Part shown: piece after piece, positions 1 through 7,500 of the stretch | How the letters are laid out: each line of letters begins with the position of its first letter | Numbering within the stretch: the first letter of the stretch is position 1 | Assembly (NCBI RefSeq): GCF_009193305.1 | Contig: NZ_WBVS01000001.1 | Span: 372,001-436,000 of the forward strand | DNA: 64,000 bases | Direction: 5' to 3' | Origin: Bifidobacterium cebidarum | GTDB taxonomy: Bacteria; Actinomycetota; Actinomycetes; Actinomycetales; Bifidobacteriaceae | The notes under the pieces: generated by a model | Seen by the model: the letters and a program-made list of their open reading frames with translations, nothing else | The model's database searches: none | Told to the model about the DNA's origin: nothing | Made by a program: the position numbers and the translations under genes

Positions 1-1108
1 CGGCGGACTTGTCGCCGGCCACGGCCTGGGCGTCATCAGCGGCCTTCACCGCACGGGCCTCATCGATCAGCCGCTCGGCGACTTCAGGCGCTACCGGCTC
101 AGCCTTGGACACCTGACGGGTGGACTTGATCTCCAAGCTCTCAGGGGCGTTGCCTTCGTTGCGGGGCTCGCCCAGCGAGAAGGAGATGAGGTCCTGGGAG
201 GTGGCCATATCGAACACGTCCAGAGCGCGTGCAGGCTTGACCGAAGACAGTTCGGAAGTGGCATCAGCAGCTTCAGTTTCATCATCGCGTTCATCGCGAA
301 CCGTCAGGGAAGGCTGCACCTTGGCCGGCTCGACCTGCTGGCTCACACCGGCCACATCAGACGCATCTTCACCGGCTACAGCCTTCTTCTGGGCCGCAGC
401 CTCACGCGCCGCTTTGGCCTTGGCCTGCTCAATTTCAGCCGCGCGCAGAGCACGGCGAATCTGGCGGCTCTCCATCACCTCAGTGGAGGCCTCGGCAGCG
501 GCCTCAGTCGTTGATTCAGCGGCATCAGCCGCGTCCTGTGCTGCCACCTGTACGTTCTTTTCAGCAGTTGTATCGGTAACTGCGGCGGCCTTCTGCTGAC
601 GCTTGGCCAGCTGTGCGGCACGTTTACGCGCACGCTCATAGCGCTGCACCCTGTGCTCCCACTCGCGAGCATGGCGTGCTGCATTGGCCCCCAAGGCCAG
701 AACCACAACGGTCAGTGCAAACGGAATCAAAGCGAAGAGCGGGCTGAAGCGCAAAGTAAACGCCAGCACCAGCACCAGCACCGTCACGGCAAGCAGCGAA
801 CCGACCAGAATCTGACGACGCCGAATGGACTGCTTGCGCAGCTCACGCACATGTGCAATATGCGCCGGTGTCAGCTTCGCTGACGTTGTAGATGCTGGCA
901 TTGCTGCCCCTTTCGCCTCACGCGGCTTGACATCGCCGAATCGCCTGCCATCCTCCGCTTCCACTATGCGCAGTGACGGCGAGTAACGATCCTGTCGGTG
1001 TTCGGCTGCACGCTTCATGCCGTTGGCCGTGCGTGCAGGCAGCCATACAGCAATAACAATCACCGCAATCACCAGCACAATAATGGTGCTTAGTGACTCG
1101 TAACCCAT
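1..1108 (-). CDS. SepX/GlpR-like membrane protein (3' part beyond the window)
   Basis: The frame opens at an ATG at 1108 (Met-Gly-Tyr-Glu) and runs without a stop to the window edge, about 369 codons. The sequence shows one N-terminal membrane segment (residues about 4-22), a basic linker, a membrane hairpin at about residues 98-140, then a long Ala/Glu/Lys-rich cytoplasmic tail. That topology, and the position beside a GNAT gene and a 5-formyl-THF cyclo-ligase gene, match the actinobacterial SepX/GlpR (Rv0996-type) family, membrane proteins linked to the cell-division machinery in Streptomyces and Corynebacterium. Family membership is inferred from topology and synteny, not from a signature motif. 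No clear ribosome site precedes the start. The C terminus cannot be judged here. Confidence 0.7.
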   Translation of the reverse strand, partial: MGYESLSTIIVLVIAVIVIAVWLPARTANGMKRAAEHRQDRYSPSLRIVEAEDGRRFGDVKPREAKGAAMPASTTSAKLTPAHIAHVRELRKQSIRRRQILVGSLLAVTVLVLVLAFTLRFSPLFALIPFALTVVVLALGANAARHAREWEHRVQRYERARKRAAQLAKRQQKAAAVTDTTAEKNVQVAAQDAADAAESTTEAAAEASTEVMESRQIRRALRAAEIEQAKAKAAREAAAQKKAVAGEDASDVAGVSQQVEPAKVQPSLTVRDERDDETEAADATSELSSVKPARALDVFDMATSQDLISFSLGEPRNEGNAPESLEIKSTRQVSKAEPVAPEVAERLIDEARAVKAADDAQAVAGDKSA

Positions 1109-1146
1109 AGAGTCAAGAATAGGAGACGTGCCGACGAACTGGGTTG

Positions 1147-1812
1147 TTACTCGCCGGGCGTGTCGGATGATGAACCCGGCTGAAGCAGACGCGTGGTGAA
1201 TCCCTCTCCGGCGTTTTCGGCCAACAGTGAGAACGTCACGTGGTCCCGCCATTGCCCGTTGACATACATATATCGCTCGCGCAACCCCTCATGATGCGCG
1301 CCGACCTTGCGAACCACGGCCAGCGAGCGCGCATTGTCAGGCAGAATCGCGATTTCCAAACGATGCAATGCCGGGCCGAATGGATCGGCCAGAGCCCAAT
1401 CGGCAAGCATGGCGAGGGCCATCGGAGCGAAGCCGCGCCCGGCGTAAAGCTGATCGACCCAGTATCCCACCACTCCCGTGCGCATTGCGCCATACGATAT
1501 GGCGCCCAACGAAATCTGGCCGACGATGCGCATCTGGTATTCGATGGCGAACAGTGCCCCTGTGCCATGCTGCTCATTGCGACGCTGGCGTTGGATCCAT
1601 TGGTTGAAGGTGATGGCTCCGCCGTGCATCGGATCCCCGGATTCCCAGGGAGCCAGCCATGCATTGTTGCGCCAACGCACTTCGTTCCACGCCTCTTCAT
1701 CATCCATGGTGAGCGGGCGCAGCGCAATTGGACAACCAGGATGGGTCAGGCGAGGCATGCGAATCTGATTGTCCGGCCTGAGCGCCTCTTTAATGGACTG
1801 GAATACTGACAC
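1147..1812 (-). CDS. GNAT-family N-acetyltransferase (RimJ/RimL type)
   Basis: Predicted acetyl-CoA-dependent N-acetyltransferase of 221 residues. The GTG at 1812 (Val-Ser-Val-Phe-Gln) is chosen because longer frames run into the divergent cyclo-ligase gene. The RimJ-like layout is visible: an N-terminal LRPLTMDDEEAW segment, a central GVVGYWVDQLYAGRGFAPMA acetyl-CoA loop (the usual Q/RxxGxG/A is here AGRGFA), then LHRLEIAILPDNARS and a VVRKVGAHHEGLRER stretch. These RimJ features are clear; the substrate (ribosomal protein, another protein, or a small molecule) is not known. It sits between the SepX-like gene and the cyclo-ligase gene, the same order as rimJ in mycobacteria. A run of about 38 bp separates it from the SepX-like gene. 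Confidence 0.85.
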   Translation of the reverse strand: MSVFQSIKEALRPDNQIRMPRLTHPGCPIALRPLTMDDEEAWNEVRWRNNAWLAPWESGDPMHGGAITFNQWIQRQRRNEQHGTGALFAIEYQMRIVGQISLGAISYGAMRTGVVGYWVDQLYAGRGFAPMALAMLADWALADPFGPALHRLEIAILPDNARSLAVVRKVGAHHEGLRERYMYVNGQWRDHVTFSLLAENAGEGFTTRLLQPGSSSDTPGE

Positions 1813-1845
1813 GGCCCTTATTGTAGCCGTGCTACGTTGAACGGT

Positions 1846-2535
1846 ATGAGTGGTGTAGGGATTACGGACAAAGCGAATGGTCAGGCCGCCGATAAAACCG
1901 AACTGCGACATCAGGCTTTGGCCAAACGCAAGTTCACCACTGCCGAGGAGCGATTGGACGCCGGACGCACGCTGGTGCGCGTGTTGAAGGACTCCCCCGA
2001 ATTCGTCACGGCAATAGGGGCGCTGAAATCAGGCGTCACAGTGGCTGCCTATGTGTCCATGGGCTCGGAGATCGAAACCCGACCGCTGCTCGGCTGGCTG
2101 CTGGAACGCGGATGTGAGGTACTTGTACCGAAGCTGGGATCCGGGTTGGACCTCGGCTGGAGCATGCTTCATTCGTTGGACGATCTGCATGTGGTGGACG
2201 GCCATGGCCATCTGCGCCCTGATGAGCCCGAAGGCGATACGCTGCCTCCACAGGCGCTGATTCAGGCCAGTGCGGTATTCGCGCCGGCGCTCGGCGTGGA
2301 CCCGCGTGGCTACCGTCTGGGTCGCGGCGCCGGATGGTATGACCGTGCACTGGCCAATCGCAACCCGGACTGCCCACTGATTGCCATCTGCTGGCCGTGG
2401 GAAGTCATGGAGCGTAGCCTGCCCGCCGAACCGCATGATGTGCCCGCCGACGCGGTGCTTACGCCAAAGGGGTTCCGCTTGCTGGACCGTAATGCAAACC
2501 ATGATATTCCCCGCAGCAAAGTGTCAGGGCAATGA
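1846..2535 (+). CDS. 5-formyltetrahydrofolate cyclo-ligase
   Basis: ATP-dependent enzyme that converts 5-formyl-THF to 5,10-methenyl-THF, returning stored folate to the one-carbon pool in the cytoplasm. About 229 residues, normal for the family. The diagnostic motif is near residues 150-170: APALGVDPRGYRLGRGAGWYDR, the family G-x-R-L-G-x-G-x-G-(Y/W)-Y-D-R signature, with a basic LRHQALAKRK helix near the N terminus and a substrate-loop YVSMGSEIET. The ATG at 1846 is preferred; a TTG at 1837 is in frame. No ribosome site is visible, so translation may be leaderless. The gene is divergent from the GNAT gene with about 33 bp between starts, and is followed 72 bp later by the FmdB gene on the same strand. 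Confidence 0.92.
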   Translation: MSGVGITDKANGQAADKTELRHQALAKRKFTTAEERLDAGRTLVRVLKDSPEFVTAIGALKSGVTVAAYVSMGSEIETRPLLGWLLERGCEVLVPKLGSGLDLGWSMLHSLDDLHVVDGHGHLRPDEPEGDTLPPQALIQASAVFAPALGVDPRGYRLGRGAGWYDRALANRNPDCPLIAICWPWEVMERSLPAEPHDVPADAVLTPKGFRLLDRNANHDIPRSKVSGQ

Positions 2536-2607
2536 CTAGGATATGAACGGTTGCTTGGCATGGCGTTAGGCCATGCGAATTTGCGTTTATTTGTGTGGAG
2601 GAATCCG

Positions 2608-2793
2608 TTGCCTACTTATCATTACCGCTGCAAGAACTGCGGCTACGATTTCACTGAACAGCAGTCGTTCTCCGACGATCCGATTACCGTGTGCCCGAAG
2701 TGCGCCCAGGAGCAGGTGCGCAAGGTCTACTCCGCCGTGCCGATCGAGTTTAAGGGCCACGGCTTCTACCGTACGGACAAGTCGTCCAAGTAA
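2608..2793 (+). CDS. FmdB-family zinc-ribbon protein
   Basis: Small 61-residue protein beginning at a TTG codon (2608) that is fixed by a good ribosome site, GGAGG, 6 bases upstream; the mature start is Pro-Thr-Tyr-His-Tyr-Arg-Cys, typical of FmdB regulators. Two CxxC pairs (CKNC and CPKC) about 22 residues apart form the zinc ribbon, and the C terminus contains the common FKGHGFYRTD stretch. FmdB proteins are named after a putative regulator of formamidase; their real role is unknown. In actinobacteria the gene commonly lies beside the cyclo-ligase gene and a SAF-domain gene, as here. Confidence 0.88.
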   Translation: MPTYHYRCKNCGYDFTEQQSFSDDPITVCPKCAQEQVRKVYSAVPIEFKGHGFYRTDKSSK

Positions 2794-2883
2794 CGCATGA
2801 TGCGGTGTCATGCCGTGACATGTGGATAACTCGGCAAGCTCGAACCACATAGGTCGGTTGGGCTTGCGCAGGTGCAAGCGTTC

Positions 2884-2914
2884 AGGTCACCATGGATTCA
2901 TGGTGACCTTTTCT
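2884..2914 (+). terminator. Perfect hairpin after the FmdB gene
   Basis: A perfect 10-bp inverted repeat, AGGTCACCAT (2884-2893) and ATGGTGACCT (2900-2909), with a 6-base loop GGATTC and followed by TTTTCT. This is a plausible rho-independent terminator for the cyclo-ligase/FmdB unit. Because the SAF-domain gene begins only a few bases later, a regulatory role (operator or attenuator) is also possible. Confidence 0.6.
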
Positions 2915-3568
2915 ATGCCCTCAATGCGCAGGCTCCTGCCCTCCGGCTCACTGAAGCAGCGCAGAATGCTGCATATGCTGCGACGTATTGCCGCAGCGGC
3001 ATGCGCGGGACTGGCCGTGCTGTTCGCCCTCGGGACGGTGACCGCGTATATCGCCACCGTGCCAGTGGTGGTCGCCATACGGCATATCTCTCGCGGAAGC
3101 ACGGTGAACCCAACGGATGTAGCTGTTCGGCATTTCCCGCCATCGGTCGTAAGCGATTCGATGATCGGCGCGGTTGATGATGCGGCAGGACGCATAGCAT
3201 CTATCGACATCACGAATGGCGATCCGATACTCACGCATATGACACGTGCCGCACCCATGGTGCCAGCGGGCTCCACGGTAATGGATGTGCAGCTGACCAG
3301 TTCGATTGATGAACTCGTGGTCGGAGACACGGTGCAGCTGGTATCGGCATTCGGCTGTGGGACAGATGCGGATCGCACAATCACGAACGAAATCAAGGGC
3401 GATAGCTGCATACTTGCCGATGATGCACTGGTGATGGGCATCAGCACGACTGCCGACTCGTCTTATGCAGACGGTCGACAGTTGGTGTCGTTCGCCATGG
3501 CGCCGGATGCCGCCGCACGAGTGATGCAGCTGCAAGAAGCGGGCGCCATTGTAGCCGTGATGCAGTGA
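2915..3568 (+). CDS. SAF-domain membrane protein
   Basis: About 217 residues. One membrane segment near residues 25-47 (AAACAGLAVLFALGTVTAYI) is followed by an extracytoplasmic SAF-like domain (VVVAIRHISRGSTVNPTDVAVRHFPPS, then a VGDTVQLVSAF stretch and a C-terminal GAIVAVMQ). SAF domains occur in CpaB pilus-assembly proteins, antifreeze-like proteins and sialic acid synthases; here the simple TM-SAF form seen beside FmdB genes of actinobacteria is present and its function is not known. The ATG at 2915 is taken because it follows the hairpin at 2884-2914; an ATG at 2924 is also possible. It is convergent with the short gene at 3578-3778. Confidence 0.75.
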   Translation: MPSMRRLLPSGSLKQRRMLHMLRRIAAAACAGLAVLFALGTVTAYIATVPVVVAIRHISRGSTVNPTDVAVRHFPPSVVSDSMIGAVDDAAGRIASIDITNGDPILTHMTRAAPMVPAGSTVMDVQLTSSIDELVVGDTVQLVSAFGCGTDADRTITNEIKGDSCILADDALVMGISTTADSSYADGRQLVSFAMAPDAAARVMQLQEAGAIVAVMQ

Positions 3569-3577
3569 GAGGAGCGT

Positions 3578-3778
3578 TCACCGCTTTTCATTGAACACAG
3601 CCCAGTGAGGCGGCAGCTCGCCGAGGATGCGCTTGTCATCATCAGCTTGGCGCTGCTGAGCGGTTTGCATATCGCCTGGCTCAAGTTTGACGCCGTCGGC
3701 ATCAAACCGCTCAGTGCCTTTCATCACCACGCGCTTGTGCTTGCGAGGCGTGCGGCGAGTTGCCGAATACTCAGCCAT
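3578..3778 (-). CDS. Small protein of unknown function following the helicase-like gene
   Basis: 66 residues, rich in basic and polar residues, with no recognised domain. The N terminus (MAEYSATRRTPRKHKRVV) is strongly basic; the rest has the segments KLEPGDMQTAQQRQADDDKRI and ELPPHWAVF. It starts 2 bases after the stop codon of the 1239-residue helicase-like gene, which indicates translational coupling and argues that it is a real gene and the last member of that operon. I do not recognise a family. It ends 9 bases from the convergent SAF gene. Confidence 0.65.
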   Translation of the reverse strand: MAEYSATRRTPRKHKRVVMKGTERFDADGVKLEPGDMQTAQQRQADDDKRILGELPPHWAVFNEKR

Positions 3779-3780
3779 CG

Positions 3781-6700
3781 TTATTCCACCTCGCGGTAGA
3801 TTTCGCTGATGCGCGCCACGATGCGGTCGACTTCCTTATCCGGATTCACGAACGCGGCCACGCTCCATACGGTCATCACGTTCCAGCCGAGGGACATCAG
3901 ATCCTGACTGCCCAAGCGATGGCGGCGACGCGTCGACTGGATGGACATGAAGTTCGCATCATCGGTTTCCACCGCCAACGCGAACGGCTTGTCCTTCAGA
4001 CCCACGACCAGCGGAATCTTGATGCCCTTGTCGAAACCGTAATCCACCGCGGCGTCGAGACCGCGAGCACGCAGACGATCGGCGATATCGTTGAAAAGCA
4101 CATTGTCTCCATCGGCGTTACGCACCGGCAGCACCGGACGGCCATCCAACTGATCGACCCAGCTCAGCACGGTCTTCAGGAACCTTGGACCGGTCTGGTG
4201 GAGGCGTTCATCATCCATATCCTCCGGACCAAAGGCAGCGACGATGTCGAGGTTGCGATCGGCAAGCGCCAACGCATCCAGCAGCATGCCGCGACCGCCT
4301 TCGTTTTCCAGCACGCCGAACTGCTGCAGCAATCGACCGTGCACGGTTTTCGCGTAGCTCATGGAGATAATCACATCCGTGGCCTGCGTCCCTGCCACAT
4401 CGCGCAACGGAACCAGACGCACATGGCGCAGGAATCGACCCATCGGCTTGTTCTTGGATGCCAGCGACTTCAATTCGGCACCCAGACGGGTGCGGAACAC
4501 GTCAGTCAGCACCACCACGGCCAGAATGTAGCGTGACGGTACCACGGTGAAGCTGGCGGCGCGCTCGGTGATGATGCGCACCACCTCGTCGATTTCCTGC
4601 TGGCTGGATTCCACCAAGCCGGAGGACATCACCGGCACGCCATTGGCCTCCACACGGTGGAACCTCACCGTGCCGGTGGCTGGCTCGGTCGCCACATCGT
4701 AGTCGACGGCCCCGTATCCTTCGGATTCGAGGAATGCCGCCAGACGAGGAGCGCGGCAGGATGGCTGGGCAGCCACCTCAACGTGCGGCAGCATGCCGAT
4801 TAGCTCCTTGACGGATTCGCTGGTCACGGTGGCGCAATGCGCGATCACCACGACCTGGCGTACGCGGCTGAGAATCGAGAGCAGTTCGATGGAAGGAATA
4901 TGCGCGCAGGAGTCAAGAATGGCCACGTCGGCGAGCACGCCCGGTTCAGTGAGCGCGGCAAGCGTGCCAGGCGCGGCCACCATAATCGGTTTGGCGGCGG
5001 CAAGGATCTCCGGATGATCGCGACGAATACGGCTCAAGGTCACGTTGGTGCGGCCGGCAAGCACGGTATGCAGCTGGTTGGCTTCCTGAGTGCGGGAGAA
5101 GAGCATGTCGCACAGCCTGCGCATCGATTCCTGAGCCACCATCGGGCCTACGGAACGCACATGCTCCACATCGACCTGGATAAAACGATCGGAGGCGGTC
5201 TGCAGCGCCGAACCATCCTGATTGGAGATGATCGCCGAGGAACGCACGATGTCGTCGAACACCGTGGTCCACCACGCCAATTGCAATTCGCCGCGCACCT
5301 GATCGACGCCGACATGGCGGATGGTCAGGTCATTGACCAGTTCGGTCAGGCCAACGGCAGCCAGCTCCTGCTCCAAACGGCAACGCTCAGGCAGCGTATC
5401 CAAAGCCTTGCGATCATCGAGCAATGCCTTGAGACGCGTCTCAACCGTGTTGAAATCAGCGGTCTCTATATTGCCGCCCGTCGGTGTGGTGGCCAGCACC
5501 GTATCAAGCGACGTCATGTTGCCCAGCAAGCCATCAAGCGTGGTGATGATGTCATCCAGCTTGGTGGGCAGCACCGGCCATCCGCCGTGCGGCACGAACT
5601 GGCGCCACTGTTCGCCTTGTTTGGCGACCACCTTAAGGGCCTCATGCAGGTCCTCCACCTGCGCGCCGACGCGCAGCAGCGACTTGGCCTCCTTGATATG
5701 GCGGCGGCGCTCCCAGAAGCCCATCGAAGTGCCCTCGGCCTTGCGCTGCGCCTTGGGCATGGTGGCCTCAATCATCGAATCGATGTCTCGTTCGAAAATC
5801 TCAGGCTGGAACACATCCAGCACACGCCTCAGGTTCTTCAGCACCGTGACCTGGCGCTCCCACTCGCGAGTGGTGGCAGGAACCGGGAAACCACAGGTCT
5901 GCACTGTGCGCGTCACCTGTTCGCGGGTGGCGGGCAGATATCGGCGCAGAAGGTCGTCCACGCGCTGGTAGACATCGATGGCCTGATCTTCGGTGGTGAG
6001 GTTCGCCTTATACCAAGCGGTGTCTTCCGGTCCGATGGTGAATTCGCCAAGCTCGCCGGCACGTTCCAGCTTGCCGATCCAGGATTCCATATCCGAGCCG
6101 ACAGCGAGCGCGCTCTGTTCGCGCAGCCTGACATGCGTGGCCGGATGAGTGGGCAGCACGGAGATGCGAGCAAGGTTCTGGATCGTCTCGTACGCAGAGA
6201 CATTCCACTTGTCGCTCACACCGTGCAGATCGCCCAGGTAACGGGTCAGACGGGAGCGGACTCCCACAAGTTCATCGGCAAGCTGGTCGAATCGTTGGGT
6301 GGCGACGCCCTGCTGGAAGCCGACGGCGGCGATTAGTTGCTTATCGATGGCGGCGTTGCCCTGCTCATCAGACACATCCAGCAGCTGGGCCTTCAGCTCA
6401 TTGGCGGAAGCCGCCTGCATGAAGCGACGCTTCTGTTCGGTCACACCCGGCACATACAGCACGGAACGGCCGCTCATAATGCAGCGCGACGCGATGGCTA
6501 CGGCCTGTTCGGCGGCACCCTTGGGGAAAGAGCCGTCAACCACGATGCTATGGCCGGCAGCGGCCAGCGATGCGGCATAACGCACGGTATTGTCCACATC
6601 GCCGACTTCGAACTCGGAATGCGGATCGGAGTCGAACGGGCTGTATTGCGGCGGGTTCGTATCCTTGAGCGAGGCACGTGCGTTCTCATCACCGGCAAGG

Positions 6701-7500
6701 GCGTCAAGCAGCACGTTGCCGGTGGCGCCGTTCTCCAACTGGTCGATGAACTGTTGGCTTTCGGCCACAATCAGCGATGAGGGATCCATGAAGCAGCCGA
6801 CTACGATATGGCGTTCGATGGAGAAGTCGGCAATATAGTCGCTGGCCTCTGCGGTAATGCGGGAGAACATGGCCGAGGTTTCCGGGGTGCCACTGTCGTA
6901 ACTGGAACCGTCGAACAGGGAGTCTTCATCCAGATACACACGCTGTTCGCGCAGCACATTGACGAATGCGCTATTGAGCGTCACACGTCCGGCGAACTGG
7001 ATGGTCGGCGCCGAGCCTTCCTTGGGCACGAAAACGGTCACCGGGTACAGCAGCACCGGCAGAGCATTGCCCTTCCACGTGGCCACGCCGACAGCCATCG
7101 ACAGCTCGGCCACACCGGAAATCCGGCGCTTGGCGGTCTGGTCATCGAGCACGCGGGTGAGATGACGCTCGGCCGCCTTCAACATGCCGGTATCGCGGAA
7201 CAGCGAATCCAGGCGCACATGGCCGGATGCGAACAGCTGGGCGATGCCGGAGGGGTGGGCATGGGTCATATCCAGTTTGGCGACCAACTGGTTCACGTCC
7301 TCCAGTGGCGAGGGCGCCAGCATGGCACGATACTTGTCCCGCCAGCCGCGAATACGGTTCAATCCAATCACCGCCTCGGCAGCAGGATTGGCCGGAGCGC
7401 TCACAGTGGCAGGCGCCCCGCCGTTGGCGATAACGTCGGTAGATACGGTATCGGTCTTCGAATCCTGTTGGTTCTGCGTTTGAGTCATCTCCCGGCTCAC
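3781..7500 (-). CDS. DUF4011/Dna2-like helicase homologue with degenerate ATPase motifs and C-terminal nuclease-like domain
   Basis: 1239 residues. The N-terminal third resembles the DUF4011 region of large SF1 helicases (MAVGVATWKGNALPVLLYPV, about 135-154). The expected P-loop at 323-330 reads GSFPKGAA: the GxxxxG frame is kept, but the catalytic Lys and Ser/Thr are both Ala. The expected Walker B/DEAS motif at 861-866 reads ILDSCA, with Glu replaced by Ser. A helical insertion fills about 400-830. The C terminus (about 1130-1239) resembles the MTES_1575/VSR-like nuclease domain, with FALAVETDDANF, a TRRRHRL stretch and a GWNVMTVWSVAAFVNP end. The start GTG overlaps the stop of the FHA gene (GTGA); an ATG at 7488 is an alternative. 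Family assignment rests on my reading of motifs; ATP hydrolysis looks unlikely, nuclease activity is open. Confidence 0.75.
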   Translation of the reverse strand: MSREMTQTQNQQDSKTDTVSTDVIANGGAPATVSAPANPAAEAVIGLNRIRGWRDKYRAMLAPSPLEDVNQLVAKLDMTHAHPSGIAQLFASGHVRLDSLFRDTGMLKAAERHLTRVLDDQTAKRRISGVAELSMAVGVATWKGNALPVLLYPVTVFVPKEGSAPTIQFAGRVTLNSAFVNVLREQRVYLDEDSLFDGSSYDSGTPETSAMFSRITAEASDYIADFSIERHIVVGCFMDPSSLIVAESQQFIDQLENGATGNVLLDALAGDENARASLKDTNPPQYSPFDSDPHSEFEVGDVDNTVRYAASLAAAGHSIVVDGSFPKGAAEQAVAIASRCIMSGRSVLYVPGVTEQKRRFMQAASANELKAQLLDVSDEQGNAAIDKQLIAAVGFQQGVATQRFDQLADELVGVRSRLTRYLGDLHGVSDKWNVSAYETIQNLARISVLPTHPATHVRLREQSALAVGSDMESWIGKLERAGELGEFTIGPEDTAWYKANLTTEDQAIDVYQRVDDLLRRYLPATREQVTRTVQTCGFPVPATTREWERQVTVLKNLRRVLDVFQPEIFERDIDSMIEATMPKAQRKAEGTSMGFWERRRHIKEAKSLLRVGAQVEDLHEALKVVAKQGEQWRQFVPHGGWPVLPTKLDDIITTLDGLLGNMTSLDTVLATTPTGGNIETADFNTVETRLKALLDDRKALDTLPERCRLEQELAAVGLTELVNDLTIRHVGVDQVRGELQLAWWTTVFDDIVRSSAIISNQDGSALQTASDRFIQVDVEHVRSVGPMVAQESMRRLCDMLFSRTQEANQLHTVLAGRTNVTLSRIRRDHPEILAAAKPIMVAAPGTLAALTEPGVLADVAILDSCAHIPSIELLSILSRVRQVVVIAHCATVTSESVKELIGMLPHVEVAAQPSCRAPRLAAFLESEGYGAVDYDVATEPATGTVRFHRVEANGVPVMSSGLVESSQQEIDEVVRIITERAASFTVVPSRYILAVVVLTDVFRTRLGAELKSLASKNKPMGRFLRHVRLVPLRDVAGTQATDVIISMSYAKTVHGRLLQQFGVLENEGGRGMLLDALALADRNLDIVAAFGPEDMDDERLHQTGPRFLKTVLSWVDQLDGRPVLPVRNADGDNVLFNDIADRLRARGLDAAVDYGFDKGIKIPLVVGLKDKPFALAVETDDANFMSIQSTRRRHRLGSQDLMSLGWNVMTVWSVAAFVNPDKEVDRIVARISEIYREVE

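Noticed and set aside
2821-2829. Replication origin based on a DnaA box
   Set aside because: Only a single box here and no dnaA, dnaN or AT-rich unwinding region nearby.
4837-6336. Long plus-strand open frame (about 500 codons)
   Set aside because: It is antisense to the helicase-like gene, has a low-complexity His/Gln/Arg-rich product and no ribosome site; a shadow of GC-rich third positions.
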